Of a DNA stretch of 64,000 bases, positions 7,789-17,164 are shown piece by piece. The notes under the pieces were generated by a model, which ran no database searches, was not told the origin of the DNA, and saw only the letters and a program-made list of their open reading frames with translations. The DNA comes from Azospirillum tabaci. GTDB taxonomy: Bacteria; Pseudomonadota; Alphaproteobacteria; Azospirillales; Azospirillaceae. Every line of letters starts with the position of its first letter. Positions within the stretch are counted from its first letter, which is position 1. Both the position numbers and the translations under genes were made by a program. The stretch lies in the NCBI RefSeq assembly GCF_014596085.1, contig NZ_JACCJY010000022.1, positions 1 to 64,000 of the forward strand, in the 5' to 3' direction.

Positions 7789-9977
7789 AGTTCGACACTC
7801 CCGCGACCACCAACCCGATCGACCAGCTGAAGGTGGTGGGCAAGCCGACCGACCGCATCGACGGCCCGCTGAAGACGACGGGAAAAGCCACCTACGCCTA
7901 TGAATGGCACGACGTGGCGCCGAACGTCGCCTATGGCTGGGTCATCGGCTCGGGCATCGCCAAGGGGCGCATCGCGTCCATGGACCTGGAGGCGGCGCGG
8001 AAGGCCCCCGGCGTCGTCGCCATCGTCACGGCGGAGAACGCCGGACCGCTCGACAAGAGCAAGCGCAACACCGCGACCCTGCTCGGCGGGCCGGAGATCG
8101 AGCATTACCAGCAGGCCGTCGCCCTGGTGGTGGCCGAGACCTTCGAGCAGGCCCGCACCGCGGCGGGGCTGGTGCGCATCGACTACACCCCCGCGGACGG
8201 CGCCTACGATCTGGCAGCGGTCAAGGACAAGGCGGAGAAGACCAAGGACGGCGATTCGGTGGTCGGCGATTTCGCGGGCGCCTTCGCGGCGGCTCCCGTG
8301 AAGCTCGACGAGACCTACACCACGCCGGACGAGAGCCACGCGATGATGGAGCCGCACGCGACCATCGCCGCCTGGGAGGGCGACCGGCTGACCGTCTGGA
8401 CCTCCAACCAGATGATCGACTGGATGGTGACCGACCTGTCGGCGACGCTGAAGATGCCGAAGGACAAGGTGCGCGTCATCTCCCCCTTCATCGGCGGCGG
8501 CTTCGGCGGGAAGCTGTTCCTGCGCGCCGACGCGCTGCTGGCGGCACTCGGCGCGCGGGAGGCCGGGCGTCCGGTCAAGGTCGGACTGTCGCGGCCCCTG
8601 ATGATGAACAACACCACGCACCGGCCCGCCACCATCCAGCGCGTCCGCATCGGCGCCACGCCGGACGGCACGATCACCGCCATCGCCCATGAAAGCTGGT
8701 CGGGCAACCTGCCCGGCGGCTCGGAGGAGACGGCGACCGACCAGACGCGGCTGCTCTACGCCGGGGCGAACCGCCTGATCGGCAACCGCATCGCCACGCT
8801 CGACCTGCCCGAAGGCAACGCCATGCGCGCGCCGGGCGAGGCATCGGGCATGATGGCGCTGGAGGTCGCGATGGACGAGATGGCGGAGAAGCTGGGCATG
8901 GACCCGGTGGAGTTCCGCATCCGCAACGACACCCAGACCGACCCCGCCGACCCCAACCGGCCCTTCTCGCAGCGCCAGCTCGTGCAGTGCCTGCGCCTGG
9001 GGGCGGAGCGGTTCGGCTGGGCGAAGCGCAACCCGAAGCCGGGTCAGGTGCGCGACGGGCGCTGGCTGGTCGGGCTGGGGATGGCGGCGGCCTTCCGCAA
9101 CAACCTGCTGACGAAGTCGGCGGCGCGGGTGCGGCTCGACCAGCGCGGGATCGTCACGGTCGAGACCGACATGACCGACATCGGCACCGGCAGCTACACC
9201 ATCATCGCCCAGACCGCGGCGGAGATGATGGGGGTCGGGCTGGACAAGGTGGCGGTGCGGCTCGGCGATTCAAGCTTCCCAGTGTCCGCCGGGTCGGGCG
9301 GCCAATGGGGCGCCAACAACGCCACCGCCGGGGTCTACGCCGCCTGCGTGAAGCTGCGCGAGGCGGTGGCCCAGCGGCTCGGGGTCAACTCCGCCGACGC
9401 CCGCTTCGCCGACGGGCAGGTCGTCGCCGGCAACCGCAAGGTCCCATTGGCCGAGGCGGCGGGCGCTGACGGCCTGTCCGCCGAGGACGGCATCGAATAC
9501 GGCAACCTCGACAAGACGTACCAGCAATCGACCTTCGGCGCCCATTACGTGGAGGCCGCGGTGGATTCGGCGACCGGCGAGATCCGCGTGCGGCGGATGC
9601 TGGCGGTTTGTGCGGCGGGCCGCATCCTGAACCCGAAGTCGGCGCGCAGCCAGGTGATCGGCGCCATGACCATGGGCGTCGGCGCCGCTCTGATGGAGGA
9701 GCTGGCGCTCGACAAGCGCGCGGGCTTCTTCGTCAACCACGACCTCGCCGGCTACGAGGTGCCGGTCCACGCCGACATCCCGCACCAGGAGGTGATCTTC
9801 CTGGACGAGGCCGACCCGGTCTCCTCGCCGATGAAGGCGAAGGGAGTGGGCGAGTTGGGCCTGTGCGGGGTGGGTGCTGCGGTCGCCAACGCGGTCCACA
9901 ACGCGACGGGCCTGCGGGTGCGCGAGTACCCGATCACGCTCGACAAGTTCCTGGACCGGCTGCCCGCCATGGGGTGA
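7785..9977 (+). CDS. paoC: Periplasmic aldehyde oxidoreductase, molybdenum-binding subunit PaoC
   Basis: The 730-residue catalytic subunit (E. coli PaoC: 732) has the aldehyde oxidase a/b hammerhead domain (about 25-135) and the molybdopterin-binding domains after it. FIGGGFGGK is the first cofactor loop, [11 protein letters not shown] carries the conserved substrate-pocket Arg, and [10 protein letters not shown] has the catalytic Glu690 (Glu692 in E. coli). The reaction is oxidation of aldehydes to carboxylic acids with water as oxygen source, probably detoxifying aromatic or aliphatic aldehydes in the periplasm. Maturation needs a PaoD/XdhC-type chaperone, and none is encoded next to it. 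Confidence 0.93.
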   Translation: MKFDTPATTNPIDQLKVVGKPTDRIDGPLKTTGKATYAYEWHDVAPNVAYGWVIGSGIAKGRIASMDLEAARKAPGVVAIVTAENAGPLDKSKRNTATLLGGPEIEHYQQAVALVVAETFEQARTAAGLVRIDYTPADGAYDLAAVKDKAEKTKDGDSVVGDFAGAFAAAPVKLDETYTTPDESHAMMEPHATIAAWEGDRLTVWTSNQMIDWMVTDLSATLKMPKDKVRVISPFIGGGFGGKLFLRADALLAALGAREAGRPVKVGLSRPLMMNNTTHRPATIQRVRIGATPDGTITAIAHESWSGNLPGGSEETATDQTRLLYAGANRLIGNRIATLDLPEGNAMRAPGEASGMMALEVAMDEMAEKLGMDPVEFRIRNDTQTDPADPNRPFSQRQLVQCLRLGAERFGWAKRNPKPGQVRDGRWLVGLGMAAAFRNNLLTKSAARVRLDQRGIVTVETDMTDIGTGSYTIIAQTAAEMMGVGLDKVAVRLGDSSFPVSAGSGGQWGANNATAGVYAACVKLREAVAQRLGVNSADARFADGQVVAGNRKVPLAEAAGADGLSAEDGIEYGNLDKTYQQSTFGAHYVEAAVDSATGEIRVRRMLAVCAAGRILNPKSARSQVIGAMTMGVGAALMEELALDKRAGFFVNHDLAGYEVPVHADIPHQEVIFLDEADPVSSPMKAKGVGELGLCGVGAAVANAVHNATGLRVREYPITLDKFLDRLPAMG

Positions 9978-10215
9978 GAGGCGGTGGATTGAGGAGTGCC
10001 CGGCCGGGCTGAACGGTCGGCTCCGAAAGTCCTTCAGTCTTGTGCGGCAGGGTTTGGGGCAAGTCTCGGGCTCTGCCGCTTCATTTCCACACGCTCCATG
10101 ACGGTCAACGGACCCCCACCCCCTCCAGAGCCGTTGCACCTGTTTCCCAAAGCGCCATAGAACACGCCCGCCACCATATCCACGTATGGCGCACATCAGG
10201 CTGAGGGAAGCAGGC

Positions 10216-11007
10216 ATGGCACGACGGAGAGGCGGAGCACCGCGGGGGGGCCGGCAGGGCCGTCCCCTGACTCTGGGCGGGTTGATCGCCGTTCTGCTGG
10301 TGCTGGCCGCGGTCTATGCGGCGGAGCGCTTCCACCTCGTTCCGCCCGGCACGCTGGATTCCATTTTCGGCGAGGAGAAGACCCAGCGCCCCAATCCCAG
10401 GCCCATCCCCCGCCCGGTCCCGGACGCCAGCATCGACTACGCCACCGTCGCCGCCCAGCTCGACCGCATCCAGGTGACGGAGGAACGCCGCCGCGGCTAT
10501 GTGCGGGACGAGTGGCCGCACTGGCTGACCCTCGACGCCAAGTGCCTGAACACGCGCGAGCAGGTGCTGATCCGCGACTCCGCGAAGCCGGCGAAGCTGT
10601 CGGCCAACGGCTGTTCCGTGCAGTCCGGCGTCTGGAACGACCCCTACACCGGTGAAACCTTCACCGAGCCGAAGCAGGTGGACATCGACCACCGCGTGCC
10701 GCTGGAGGAGGCCTACGCCAGCGGCGGCTACGACTGGCCGCGCGAGAAGCGCGCCGCCTACGCCAACGATTTGAGCGACCCGCTGACCCTCGTCACCGTC
10801 TCGGCGGCGGCCAACCGCGCCAAGGGATCGAAAGGGCCGGAGGATTGGCTGCCCCCGCGCGAGGAGTACATCTGCGCCTATGTGGCGGGCTGGATCGCCG
10901 TGAAAGCGCGCTGGGAGCTGACCATGGACGAGCGGGAACGCGTCACCGTCGGCAACATCCTGTCCGACTGCCGTCGCACCGCGGTGGGGGATCGGCCCGC
11001 CCGCTGA
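10216..11007 (+). CDS. Membrane-anchored or exported HNH-family nuclease (DUF1524-type)
   Basis: A 263-residue protein from ATG 10216, preceded by GAGGGA at 7 bp. An earlier ATG at 10186 lacks a ribosome site. A basic N-terminus precedes one hydrophobic segment (LTLGGLIAVLLVLAAVYAA), then a Pro/Arg-rich linker, then the catalytic domain. VDIDHRVPLEEAY is the DxDHxxPL core of DUF1524/GmrSD-C-type HNH nucleases, and SDPLTLVTVSAAANRAKGSKGPEDWLPP supplies the downstream Asn/Lys positions. The topology places the nuclease outside the cytoplasm, either anchored or cleaved. Roles in nutrient DNA degradation or DNA processing are both possible. It is a single gene between paoC and the cyclase. Confidence 0.82.
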   Translation: MARRRGGAPRGGRQGRPLTLGGLIAVLLVLAAVYAAERFHLVPPGTLDSIFGEEKTQRPNPRPIPRPVPDASIDYATVAAQLDRIQVTEERRRGYVRDEWPHWLTLDAKCLNTREQVLIRDSAKPAKLSANGCSVQSGVWNDPYTGETFTEPKQVDIDHRVPLEEAYASGGYDWPREKRAAYANDLSDPLTLVTVSAAANRAKGSKGPEDWLPPREEYICAYVAGWIAVKARWELTMDERERVTVGNILSDCRRTAVGDRPAR

Positions 11008-11152
11008 CCCGCCATTCCAGCAAATTCATGCGCCGGTATGCGTGGCCACGCCCCGATGTCGCTTTTGAAACCTGGCCGAACTTGATAGAACCTTCGTAAG
11101 CGGTCTTCCTGACGGAACGGCGGCGGAGTGTTGATGGGAGCTGCCGGGCGTC

Positions 11153-12838
11153 ATGGCGAGGGAACGCGGTCTGCGGACGACGGTGGCTCTGACCGGCGCC
11201 GTTCTGGTCGTTGGCGTCTCCGTCGTGCTGGCGGGATTGACCGGCCTGCGCTCCCGCGAACGGATCGAAGGCGAGATCGGGCACTCGCTCGCGGAGGCCG
11301 CCCACAACATGGCCGACCGGCTGGACCGCTCCATGTGGTCGCGCGCCAGCGAGATCGGCATGCTGGCCAAGCTCGGCATCACCCCCGCCATGGACGATCC
11401 GGTCCGGCTGCGCTGGCTGCTGGAGCAATTCCAGGAGTTCTTCCCGACCATGTCCTGGATGGGTGTGACCGACACCAAGGGCAAGGTGCTGGCCGCCACC
11501 GGGGGATTGCTGGAGGGCGTGGACATTTCCAAGCGTCCGGTCTTCCAGAACGGGCAGAAAACACAGTTCGTCGGTGACGTGCACGACGCGGTGATGCTGG
11601 CCTTCCTGCTGCCCAACCCGACGGGCGAGGCCATGAAGTTCGTCGACATCTCGACCCCCGTGCACAACGACCGGGGCGAGGTCGTCGGCGTGCTCGCCAC
11701 GCATCTGAGCTGGGAATGGACGCGCGAGATCCGCCGTTCCCTGATGGACACCATGCGGGGCCGCGCGGAGCTGGAACTGATCGTGGTCGCGGCCGACCGC
11801 ACGGTGCTGCTCGGCCCCCGCGAACTGCTCGGCACCAGCCTGGACATCAAGGCGGTGCGCAGCGCGCAGAAGAACGAGAGCGGCTGGATCGTCGAACGCT
11901 GGCCGGACGGGCAGCGCTACCTGACCGGCTACGCCTACGGCAACGGATACATGAATTATCCGGGCCTGGGCTGGAGCGTGGTCGCCCGCCAACCGCTGGC
12001 CGTCGCCTACGCCCCGGCCACCGCCCAGATGGTCGAGACGGTGCTGGCCGGCGGCGCCATGGTGCTGCTGTTCAGCGCGCTCGGCTGGATGGCCGCCGGG
12101 CGGGTCACGCGGCCGCTGCGCCGCATCGCGCAGGCGGCTGAGCGCATCCGCAGCGGCGAACGCGGGGCGGAAATGCCGGTGCTGGGCGGCAGCGCGGAGA
12201 TCACCTCGCTGTCGGCGACGCTGCGCGATCTGGTGGACGGGCTGACCCACCGCGACGCCGCCCTGGTGCGGCTGGAGGACATCGCCTATCAGGACCGGCT
12301 GACCGGCCTGCCGAACCGCCGCTATTTCGAGCAGTATGTGGAGGCCACGACCGCCGGCAACGGCTCCGCCGCCTTCCTCTACATCGATCTGGACGGCTTC
12401 AAGCCGGTGAACGACCGGCTGGGCCACGACGCCGGCGACCTCGTGCTGCGTCAGGTGGGTGAGCGGCTGGCCGCCTGTTTCCGCGGCGACGACGTGGTGG
12501 CCCGGCTGGGGGGCGACGAGTTCGCGGCGGTGCTGCCACAGCGGGCCGGCGCCGAGCCGCCGGACCTGGACGGGCTGACCCGCCGCATCATCGAGGCGGT
12601 GAACGAGCCCGTCAGCGTCCAGGGCGAAGCGGTGCGGGTCGGCTGCTCGCTCGGCATCGCCCTGTGGCCGGAGGATTCGCCCGACGTGGCGGACACCCTG
12701 CGCCACGCCGATCAGGCGCTCTATCAGGCCAAGCGCGCCGGCCGCAACCGCGGCATCCGCTGGACGGCCGATCTGCCGCCCTCCCCCGGCGAAGGTCAGG
12801 GCATAGACGCGGAGGCGGTGAAGACCTCGGCGTCCTAG
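11153..12838 (+). CDS. Membrane diguanylate cyclase with Cache sensor, HAMP and GGDEF
   Basis: The 561-residue protein has TM1 at about 10-30, a periplasmic double-Cache-like sensor at about 35-290, TM2 at about 293-315, HAMP at about 316-368 and GGDEF at about 380-540. The active-site motif GGDEF (453-457) is intact, and the RGDD at 444-447, five residues before it, is a complete RxxD inhibitory site. The product should therefore make cyclic di-GMP from two GTP with feedback control by its own product, in response to a periplasmic ligand. There is no EAL domain. It stands alone, 145 bp after the nuclease gene. Confidence 0.93.
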   Translation: MARERGLRTTVALTGAVLVVGVSVVLAGLTGLRSRERIEGEIGHSLAEAAHNMADRLDRSMWSRASEIGMLAKLGITPAMDDPVRLRWLLEQFQEFFPTMSWMGVTDTKGKVLAATGGLLEGVDISKRPVFQNGQKTQFVGDVHDAVMLAFLLPNPTGEAMKFVDISTPVHNDRGEVVGVLATHLSWEWTREIRRSLMDTMRGRAELELIVVAADRTVLLGPRELLGTSLDIKAVRSAQKNESGWIVERWPDGQRYLTGYAYGNGYMNYPGLGWSVVARQPLAVAYAPATAQMVETVLAGGAMVLLFSALGWMAAGRVTRPLRRIAQAAERIRSGERGAEMPVLGGSAEITSLSATLRDLVDGLTHRDAALVRLEDIAYQDRLTGLPNRRYFEQYVEATTAGNGSAAFLYIDLDGFKPVNDRLGHDAGDLVLRQVGERLAACFRGDDVVARLGGDEFAAVLPQRAGAEPPDLDGLTRRIIEAVNEPVSVQGEAVRVGCSLGIALWPEDSPDVADTLRHADQALYQAKRAGRNRGIRWTADLPPSPGEGQGIDAEAVKTSAS

Positions 12839-12993
12839 GCCCCGCGGCCAAGCCACCGCCAAGCGGGGAACCGCGTCCGGCGGGCGTCCGGCCAGCGGTG
12901 GGTAAGGCCGTTGCACGCTGGAGCCTTGCCCCGTTTCTGCCGTTTCATGTCCATCGGAGCACGACTCGGACGGCCATGGCGGGAGATTGGAAG

Positions 12994-13254
12994 ATGAGCC
13001 TCGACACCAAGGGACAGCGTGCCCGCATGCTGCGTCTGCTCGCCGTCGTCGAGCATTACGAGCGCAACAGCGCGGCGGGCGCGCAATTGATGCGGGGCAC
13101 GCGTTATGAGCTGGCCGTTCAGGCCACCGATGTGAACGGCGACCGCTGCCTGTTTCCCGCCTGCGGCTGCGCCCAGGCCGACTGCTCGCGCCAGCCGCCC
13201 GCCGGCCCGCAGTTCAGCTGGTGCGGCCCGCGCGGCGGCTGGAAGATGCGGTAG
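12994..13254 (+). CDS. Small Cys-rich hypothetical protein
   Basis: An 86-residue protein not assigned to a family. The ATG at 12994 is chosen because GGGAGA lies 7 bp upstream; an in-frame ATG at 12976 is possible. The N-terminal half is helical (KGQRARMLRLLAVVEHYE). The C-terminal half carries a CLFPACGCAQADC cluster plus one further Cys near the end, suggesting a metal or disulfide site. Third codon positions are strongly GC-biased, as in real genes here. It stands alone between the cyclase and slyX. Confidence 0.6.
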   Translation: MSLDTKGQRARMLRLLAVVEHYERNSAAGAQLMRGTRYELAVQATDVNGDRCLFPACGCAQADCSRQPPAGPQFSWCGPRGGWKMR

Positions 13255-13271
13255 GCATCCGCAAGAGATGA

Positions 13272-13487
13272 TCAGTAGTGGGGCGGGGGCGGCTCGTCCT
13301 GCGGCGCGCGGGGCACGCCGGATTCCAGCTCCGCCACCCGGTCGCGCAGGCGGCGGATCTGCGCCGTCATGAGATCGATGGTCCGCCCCTGCTCGAACAG
13401 GACGGCGGACATCTCCTCAGCCATGCGCTCGTGATGGGCGAGGCGGGATTCCAGCTCGGTCAGGCGGCTTTCGGCGTCGGCGTCCAT
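13272..13487 (-). CDS. slyX: SlyX family protein
   Basis: A 71-residue protein with a continuous coiled coil (SRLTELESRLAHHERMAEE through IRRLRDRVAELE) and the C-terminal PPPPHY, which is the signature end of SlyX. The frame opens further upstream to 13550, but MDADAESRLTELE at 13487 is the natural family start. SlyX is a short coiled-coil protein of unsettled function, widely conserved in proteobacteria. It faces the Cys-rich gene and is followed upstream by the Fur operon on the same strand. Confidence 0.85.
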   Translation of the reverse strand: MDADAESRLTELESRLAHHERMAEEMSAVLFEQGRTIDLMTAQIRRLRDRVAELESGVPRAPQDEPPPPHY

Positions 13488-13583
13488 GGATGGGAATGGC
13501 CCTGCGGTGTCGCGGTAGGGACAGAGCTTTAGAACCGCTCCGCCGGCCAAGGCAAGATCAATGCGCCGTCAATGCAGCCGGTA

Positions 13584-13835
13584 TCAATGCAGCCGGCCCT
13601 GGGCGATCACCCAGCGCTCGACGATCTGAAGCGCCTGCGGCACGTCCAGTTCCGGATGATGCCAGCGCAGCACCACCGTTGCCGCCTCCAGCGCGTGGCG
13701 GTCTGGGCGCCCGCAATCGACCAGCTCGCGGTAGGTGCGCTCCACCACGGGGCGGCAGCCACAGACAGCGGCCTCGCAGGCGGCGAAGCGCTCCGCCGGA
13801 TCGCGCTCCGGCCCGGTTCTCCGTTCCGCCGCCAT
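13584..13835 (-). CDS. Small hypothetical protein downstream of the Fur-family gene
   Basis: An 83-residue protein, not recognised. It contains three Cys in a short stretch (ACEAAVCGCRP) and a helical C-terminal half. Its ATG overlaps the stop of the Fur-family gene by one base (TGATG), so it is probably translated by coupling from the same transcript. A metal-related role is conceivable from the Cys residues and the partner, but nothing in the sequence proves it. Confidence 0.6.
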   Translation of the reverse strand: MAAERRTGPERDPAERFAACEAAVCGCRPVVERTYRELVDCGRPDRHALEAATVVLRWHHPELDVPQALQIVERWVIAQGRLH

Positions 13836-14284
13836 CAGGCCGTCTCCGGGCCTTTGCGCTGGATGCGGCGCCCGAAGATCTCCAGCCGTTGCCCGATCAT
13901 GTCGAAGCCGAGATGGCGGGCAATGCGGGTGACGGCGGCCTCCAGTTCCGGGTCCTGGAACTCCACCACCTCGCCGGTCTCGATGTCGATCAGGTGATGG
14001 TGGTGGTCGCCGCGCGCCTCCTCGTAGCGGGCGCGCCCATCGCCGAAATCATGGCGCTGGATGATCCCGATCTCCTCGAACAGCCGCATGGACCGGTAGA
14101 CGGTCGCCAGACTGATCCCGGCGTCGATCGCCGCCGCGCGGCGGTAGACCTCCTCCACATCGGGATGATCGGCGGCTTCCGACAGGACGCGGGCGATGAT
14201 CCGGCGCTGGCCGGTCATCTTCAACCCGCGCTCGGCGCAGGCGCGTTCCAGCCGCGACGGCAGGGCTTCTTCGGGCGTGGTCAC
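13835..14284 (-). CDS. Fur-family metal-responsive repressor (Fur/Mur-like)
   Basis: A 149-residue protein from a GTG start at 14284, with AAAGGA 8 bp upstream. The winged helix spans about 10-85 (LKMTGQRRIIARVL, then ISLATVYRSMRLFEEIGII). The dimerisation and metal domain has the HHHHLID motif (94-100) and ends GFDMIGQRLEIFGRR. There is no CxxC structural zinc site and only one Cys, as in the alphaproteobacterial Fur/Mur group that senses Mn2+ or Fe2+. It may be the regulator acting on the Fur box at 62137, but that link is inference. Confidence 0.9.
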   Translation of the reverse strand: MTTPEEALPSRLERACAERGLKMTGQRRIIARVLSEAADHPDVEEVYRRAAAIDAGISLATVYRSMRLFEEIGIIQRHDFGDGRARYEEARGDHHHHLIDIETGEVVEFQDPELEAAVTRIARHLGFDMIGQRLEIFGRRIQRKGPETA

Positions 14285-14695
14285 GGGGCCGGTCCTTTCC
14301 GATGCCTAACCCATGGAATCAAGAGATGGAGAGGAAAGCCCAAAAGAACAACGGTCATCCGCAAGACCCCAACGAATGGCCGGGACGAACGGCCGGCCCC
14401 CGACCCATGGCATCGGGCGGAAGGACTTCCAGGGAGCAGATGGACATCCCCATCTCGCCGTCGCATCACCGCCCGATACCCCGGATGACCCGGACGGGTT
14501 CCCCCACCGGGACGCCGCAACCCACCTTCCGCCACAGCGTTTTTCGTCTTTGTCGTCCGTACATCATGCAGACGCCGGAACACAGGAAAGAGCGGATGAG
14601 GTCAAAGTTTTCGAGACGTCGATCCAATTCCATTCTTTATACGTAGACATTCGAAGCCGCCCCTTCATCAACATCCCCCAGGGAAGACCGAGCCC
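14285..14695. other. Divergent intergenic region between the Fur gene and the GNAT cassette
   Basis: This 411-bp stretch has lower GC toward its right end (14600-14645, with TTTATACG). Short open frames on the + strand have atypical codon use and no ribosome sites. The promoters of the Fur-family gene and of the GNAT/ATP-grasp cassette should be here. I see no clear Fur box. Confidence 0.5.
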
Positions 14696-15883
14696 ATGGA
14701 CATGAGGACTCTTGTTGAGGACGACGGCGACACCATCGACATCAGTTTGCAGCCTTTAGAAAATCCCAGCAAACTTGAAGAGCTTTGGACCGATCTGGAG
14801 CAACGCGCCGACGGGTCCTTCTTCCTGAGCTGGCAGTGGATCGGCAACTGGGTGGCCTCCCTGCCCCGCGGCACGCGGCCCCACGCGCTGATGGCGCGGC
14901 GCGGCGGGCAGGTCGTCGGGCTGGCGCTCCTCTGTCCGCGCACGCAATGGCGCTTCGGTCTGCTGCGCACCCGCTGCTGGCTGCTGCACGAGACCGGAGA
15001 GCGGACCTTCGACCGGCTGTTCGTGGAGTACAACGGCATCCTCGCGGACCGGCGTTGCGCGGACGCGGTGCTGGCCGCCTGCTTCGACTGGCTGGGCCGC
15101 CGCCTGACCAATTGGGACGAGCTGGTGCTGGGCGGGCTGGAGCCGGAGGCGGAAGCGGCGGTGCGGCTCGCCGCGGCCCGGCAGGGCCACGCGCTGCAGG
15201 TTCGGGTGGCCGACAGCTGCCAGTGGGTCGATCTGGAGGGCGTGCGCCGGCAGGGGGCCGGCTACCTCGCCAGCCTCGGCAAGAACACCCGCGCCGCGGT
15301 GCGCCGGGCCATGAGGCTTTATGCGGAACGCGGCCCCCTGACCTACCGCGTCGCCGCGACGGCGGAGGAGGCGCTGGAGGACTTCCACGCCATGGAGGTC
15401 CTGCATCAGGCGAGCTGGAACGCCCGCGGCCAGTCCGGCGCCTTCTCCAACCCGTCCTTCCGTCCGTTCCACGAGCGGCTGATCGCCAGCGGCGTCCCGG
15501 CGGGGACGGTGCGGCTGTGCCGGGTCAGCGCCGGGGACGCGGTCATCGGTTATCTCTACAACTTCGTCCATCGCGGGCGGGTGATGAACTACCAGGGCGG
15601 TTTCGCCTATGAGGCCGACAACCGGCTGAAACCCGGTCTGGTCGCCCACGTCCTGGCCATCGAGGACACGCTGGCCCGCGGGGAGGACTGCTACGACTTC
15701 ATGTCCACCCCGGCTGGACACAAGCCGCTGCTGTCCAACACGGAGCAGCCGATGAACTGGATCGCGCTCGGCCCCGACCGGCTGAGCCGCCAGATCGACA
15801 CCCGCCTGCGCCGCGTCAAGGCCGGGCTGACCGACCGGATGAGGCGGCTGATCCGCAGCCCGCTTCCCCTGATGAACCGCTGA
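14696..15883 (+). CDS. GNAT-fold acyltransferase (Acetyltransf_6 / CelD / FemAB-like)
   Basis: The 395-residue protein has the layout of BioF2/CelD-like and FemAB-like N-acyltransferases: an N-terminal half starting LEELWTDLEQRADGSFFLSWQWIGNWV and a second GNAT domain at about 190-350, with SLGKNTRAAVRRAMR, FHAMEVLHQASWNARG and the cofactor strand DAVIGYLYNFVHRGRVMNYQ. Relatives transfer acyl or aminoacyl groups to sugars, lipids or peptidoglycan, often in exopolysaccharide or surface-modification clusters. It is the first gene of a three-gene cassette with an ATP-grasp ligase and a phosphoesterase. The substrate cannot be read. Confidence 0.8.
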   Translation: MDMRTLVEDDGDTIDISLQPLENPSKLEELWTDLEQRADGSFFLSWQWIGNWVASLPRGTRPHALMARRGGQVVGLALLCPRTQWRFGLLRTRCWLLHETGERTFDRLFVEYNGILADRRCADAVLAACFDWLGRRLTNWDELVLGGLEPEAEAAVRLAAARQGHALQVRVADSCQWVDLEGVRRQGAGYLASLGKNTRAAVRRAMRLYAERGPLTYRVAATAEEALEDFHAMEVLHQASWNARGQSGAFSNPSFRPFHERLIASGVPAGTVRLCRVSAGDAVIGYLYNFVHRGRVMNYQGGFAYEADNRLKPGLVAHVLAIEDTLARGEDCYDFMSTPAGHKPLLSNTEQPMNWIALGPDRLSRQIDTRLRRVKAGLTDRMRRLIRSPLPLMNR

Positions 15884-15945
15884 CGCCTCTAGAGCCAACG
15901 CCGCAACCGCAGGGCCGCCGACGGGGCGGCTGGAGGATGCCGAGG

Positions 15946-17151
15946 ATGAAGAACACCCCCGCCGCCAGTAAATCCACCGCCAGTTCCGCCTTGGCCTGCG
16001 TGATGGGCGACATGGACATGGTGCGCCCTCTGGGGCTGGCCGGGCTGCGCTGCGCCGTGGTCACCCATCCCGGCGCCAGCGCCCTGCATTCCCGCTTCAC
16101 CAAGGACGCCATCCTCTGGGACGACCCGGCGCGCAACCCGGACGGGCTGGTCGAGGTGATGATGGCCTTCGCCAAGGGCCAGCCGGAAAAGCCGGTCCTC
16201 TATTTCCAGGACGACACCCAGCTCCTGCTCGTCTCGCGCAACCGCGACCGGCTGGCCGAGGGGTTCCGCTTCGCCATCGCCGACGCCGAGCTGGTCGAGG
16301 ATCTGGTGGACAAGGGCCGCTTCCAGGCGTTGGCCGAGCGGCTGAACCTGCCCGTCCCGGCGACCCGCCGCCTCTCCCCGACCCGCGAGTCCGTACCCGA
16401 CATGGTGGACCTGCGCTTCCCCCTGATCGTCAAGCCGCTGACCCGCCGCCGGGTGTGGGACGAGGCGGACGGCTTCGCCAAGGCCATCCAGGTCGATTCC
16501 GCCGAGGAGCTGCGCGCCCTGTGGCCGCGGCTGGCGGCGGTCGGGCTGGACCTGCTGGTGCAGGAGATGATCCCCGGCCCGGAAACCCGGATCGAGAGCT
16601 ACCACGTCTATGTCGACGAGGGCGGCGGCGTGGCCGGGGAGTTCACGGGGGCCAAGATCCGCACCTATCCCCTCGCCTACGGCCACAGCACCGCCCTGAC
16701 CATCACCGACGCGCCGGACGTCGCGGCGCTGGGCCGCTCGCTGACCGAACGGCTGGGCCTGCGCGGCGTCGCCAAGTTCGACTTCAAGCGCGCCCCGGAC
16801 GGCGCGCTGCACCTGCTGGAGGTCAACCCGCGCTTCAACCTGTGGCACCATCTGGGGGCGGTGGCCGGGGTCAACCTGCCGGCGCTGGTCCACGCCGATC
16901 TCCTGGGCCTGCCGCGTCCGGCGGCGGGCAAGGCGCGGGCCGGGGCGCGCTGGTGCCACATCACCAAGGACCGGCTGGCGGCCCGGGACAGCGGCCTGTC
17001 GATGGCCGCGTGGCTGCTCTGGGTGCTGGGCTGCGAGGCCAAGGCCATCGCGCTCGACGACCCCATGCCCTTCCTGCACAACCAGCTCGCCCGTTTCCTG
17101 CCGTCGCGCGCCCCCCACGACGCGCCCGGCGGCGCGATGAAGGCCCAATGA
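15946..17151 (+). CDS. ATP-grasp carboxylate-amine ligase-like protein
   Basis: A 401-residue protein from ATG 15946, with GGAGG 9 bp upstream; the ATG at 15937 touches that site directly and is a poor start. The N-terminal domain (MGDMDMVRPLGLAGLRCAVV) resembles a pre-ATP-grasp domain. The ATP-grasp core holds FPLIVKPLT (ATP Lys), LLVQEMIPGPE and LHLLEVNPRFNLWHH (metal-binding Glu/Asn). Such enzymes join a carboxylate to an amine through an acyl phosphate, with D-Asp ligase and carnosine synthase as distant relatives. It lies 62 bp after the GNAT gene and 13 bp before the phosphoesterase. Product unknown. Confidence 0.82.
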   Translation: MKNTPAASKSTASSALACVMGDMDMVRPLGLAGLRCAVVTHPGASALHSRFTKDAILWDDPARNPDGLVEVMMAFAKGQPEKPVLYFQDDTQLLLVSRNRDRLAEGFRFAIADAELVEDLVDKGRFQALAERLNLPVPATRRLSPTRESVPDMVDLRFPLIVKPLTRRRVWDEADGFAKAIQVDSAEELRALWPRLAAVGLDLLVQEMIPGPETRIESYHVYVDEGGGVAGEFTGAKIRTYPLAYGHSTALTITDAPDVAALGRSLTERLGLRGVAKFDFKRAPDGALHLLEVNPRFNLWHHLGAVAGVNLPALVHADLLGLPRPAAGKARAGARWCHITKDRLAARDSGLSMAAWLLWVLGCEAKAIALDDPMPFLHNQLARFLPSRAPHDAPGGAMKAQ

Positions 17152-17164
17152 GGGTGCCGCCGCG

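Noticed and set aside
14302..14646. 114-codon frame between the Fur gene and the GNAT gene
   Set aside because: Low-complexity Pro/Arg content, no ribosome site and no third-position bias.
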